A stretch of 64,000 bases of DNA from Planctomycetota bacterium. GTDB taxonomy: Bacteria > Planctomycetota > Phycisphaerae > Phycisphaerales > SM1A02. The notes beneath the pieces are model-generated. The model was not told where the DNA came from and did not search any database. It saw only the letters and a program-made list of their open reading frames with translations. Position 1 is the stretch's first letter. Every line of letters begins with the position of its first letter. Of this stretch, positions 62,612 through 64,000 are shown piece after piece. Location of the stretch: contig JACZRS010000019.1 in NCBI GenBank assembly GCA_022574595.1, positions 20,696 through 84,695 on the forward strand. Reading direction: 5' to 3'. The translations under genes were made by a program, and so were the position numbers.

Positions 62612-63322
62612 ATGTTTGCTGCGATGACCTACGAAAAAAAACCAGCGGTAGTTTTATTATCAGGTGGCGTCGATTCCGCGACCACGTTAGCTATTGCGCA
62701 AAAAATGGGTTTTATCTGTCATGCGCTTAGCTTTGATTATTCTCAACGGCATATATATGAGTTGGGAGCAGCGAGAGATGTGGCGGCCTCTCAAGGGGCA
62801 GTCGATCATCGTATCGTAAAAATAGATTTGCGTGGCTTCGGTGGCTCCGCCCTTACAGACGAAATTGAAGTACCTAAGGATCGGCCCCCGGAGGTGATGG
62901 CCGGTGAGATTCCTATAACTTATGTCCCTGCTCGGAATACCATCTTTTTGAGCTTCGCGCTGGCGTATGCAGAGGTTCTGTCATCAGCAGATATTTTCAT
63001 AGGTGTAAACGCAGTCGATTACTCGGGGTATCCAGACTGTCGGCCACAGTACATCAAAGCCTTTCAGTCCATGGCCAATCTCGCAACCAAAATGGGCGTT
63101 GAAGGTCAACTCATTACAATCCATACGCCTCTAATAGAACTAACAAAAGCGCAGATCATCAAACGCGGCATAGAGCTAGGCGTAGATTTTTCACTAACAT
63201 TCAGCTGTTACGATCCACAAACAGAATCTGGAAACACCATAGCCTGCGGCCATTGCGATTCGTGTCTATTACGAGCAGAAGGCTTCCGCCAAGCCGGGGT
63301 AGAGGATGGAATGAAGCCATAA
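62612..63322 (+). CDS. queC: 7-cyano-7-deazaguanine synthase QueC
   Basis: QueC converts 7-carboxy-7-deazaguanine to preQ0 in queuosine synthesis. The protein of about 236 aa has the PP-loop [11 protein letters not shown] at the N-terminus, [17 protein letters not shown], and the zinc-binding Cys cluster near the C-terminus (FSCYDP...[15 protein letters not shown]). Start is the ATG at 62612 or the one four codons on (62624, [10 protein letters not shown]). The other queuosine genes are not in the window. Confidence 0.95.
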   Translation: MFAAMTYEKKPAVVLLSGGVDSATTLAIAQKMGFICHALSFDYSQRHIYELGAARDVAASQGAVDHRIVKIDLRGFGGSALTDEIEVPKDRPPEVMAGEIPITYVPARNTIFLSFALAYAEVLSSADIFIGVNAVDYSGYPDCRPQYIKAFQSMANLATKMGVEGQLITIHTPLIELTKAQIIKRGIELGVDFSLTFSCYDPQTESGNTIACGHCDSCLLRAEGFRQAGVEDGMKP

Positions 63323-64000
63323 AGGACAAGCCCCTCCACAGGCGGATTCCGAGCAACAAGCGCCATTAGAGGCGTGGCCTACGAACGTCTCGGAGAATAC
63401 AGGTTGGCGATTACAGATTTCAACCAAGCCCTACGCCTTAGACCGGACTATACGCAAGCCTACTACGATCGTGGGGTGGCCCACGCCCGTCTGCAGGAGT
63501 ATCACGAGTCGGTCGCGGACTACAACGACGCGTTGCGCCTCAGACCGGAGTTCCCGGAGGCGCTCAACAACCGTGGGGCGGCTTACAATAATGTTCAAGA
63601 CTATGACAACGCAGTGACGGACTGTACTGAAGCGCTGCGGCTTAGACCAGACTTTGTGGAGGCATACGTTAACCGGGCGGCGGCTTATCTTGGGCTAGGT
63701 GAGTACCAGACGGCCATCGCAGACTGCAACGAGGCGCTCCGCCTTGCCCACGAATATGCGCCAGCGTACTTGAACCGGGGGTCAGCCTATAGGCGACTAA
63801 AAGAACCTCAACAGGCTATCGCCGACTTCACTCAGGCACTAGACCTCAGCCCGGACCTGCCGGAAGCATACAGCAACCGAGCAGCAGCATTTCTCCAACT
63901 GGGGGAGTACGAGAAAGCAATCACGGACTGCAACGAAGCCCTGCGGCTTAGGCCACAATACGGGTCTGCGTACTACAATCTCGCCTGTACTTATGCCTTG
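63323..64000 (+). CDS. Tetratricopeptide-repeat protein, 5' end disrupted, cut off by the window edge
   Basis: The frame is open from 63323 to the right edge and encodes at least six 34-residue TPR units (AYxNRGxAY...YxxAIxDxNxALRLRPD). No ATG is available at the left; a GTG at 63374 is the only nearby start, already inside the first TPR. The upstream DNA is a repeat fragment. GC is higher than in queC (hand count 35 of 60 in 63421-63480 against 28 of 60 in 63121-63180). It may be a 5'-truncated gene or a foreign segment. Function unknown beyond protein binding. Confidence 0.7.
63333..63360. repeat. Fragment of the composite repeat upstream of the TPR frame
   Basis: CTCCACAGGCGGATTCCGAG followed by CAAC is the reverse complement of the GTTGCTCGGAATCCGCC segment in the composite repeats at 45.1, 45.3 and 51.0 kb. 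It lies directly between queC and the TPR frame. Confidence 0.75.

Overview
The window is bacterial chromosome of moderate GC, most likely from a Planctomycetota member close to Phycisphaerae. The signs are: three secreted proteins ending in paired EF-hand/dockerin-like repeats that stop at ...NWG; two membrane proteins with the CxxC(G/K)YDLRG...CPECG zinc ribbon; a putative anti-sigma factor carrying a pseudopilin-like domain with an H...DG motif; LL-diaminopimelate aminotransferase (dapL); and many short palindromic repeats between genes. Lineage is inferred from these traits, not from a tree. No IS transposase, phage module, CRISPR array, rRNA or convincing tRNA was seen.

Layout. 1-5.5 kb, minus strand: rpsP-trmD-rplS (no rimM), an M50 membrane protease, an HtrA protease and a hopanoid radical SAM enzyme (hpnH). 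5.7-9.4 kb, plus strand: ECF sigma/anti-sigma pair, rpmI-rplT, dapL. 9.5-15.5 kb: a secreted copper-radical-oxidase-like protein, a PLP dehydratase followed by a relic of a second dehydratase gene, small secreted and membrane proteins, a trypsin-like protease, and repeats. 15.7-28.1 kb: prfB with a programmed frameshift, M28 peptidase, FMN reductase, aminotransferase, a pair of secreted very basic proteins, serA (carrying an in-frame repeat insertion), rpsO and pnp. 28.2-35.5 kb: histidine kinase, ANTAR regulator, topoisomerase VI (top6B-top6A), ndk and a primary-like sigma factor. 35.6-42.2 kb: a polyferredoxin-TPR membrane protein and two large secreted dockerin-tailed proteins. 42.5-54 kb: metK, an FKBP lipoprotein, an HDOD-GGDEF-PilZ regulator, rsmB, a PTS IIA-like protein, a thioredoxin-fold protein and a beta-hydroxyacid dehydrogenase. 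54-64 kb: BFN nuclease, truD, HAD hydrolase, tadA, tatC, a second ECF sigma/anti-sigma pair, a DnaJ-like protein, a polyprenyl-phosphate sugar transferase, queC and a GC-richer TPR gene whose 5' end abuts a repeat.

Most genes are housekeeping (translation, tRNA modification, amino acids, SAM) mixed with envelope functions. The most unusual layer is the repeats. A composite intergenic repeat (about 45.0-45.5, 50.9-51.3, 37.6 and 0.05-0.14 kb) shows empty and filled versions of a 27-bp double-hairpin module. One copy of that module is itself split by a 31-bp double-hairpin module. A second hairpin family sits just after stop codons, always in the same orientation relative to the gene. A third, a 20-mer, lies in frame inside two protein-coding genes, including serA. 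Together these suggest very small mobile hairpins without a transposase of their own in the window.
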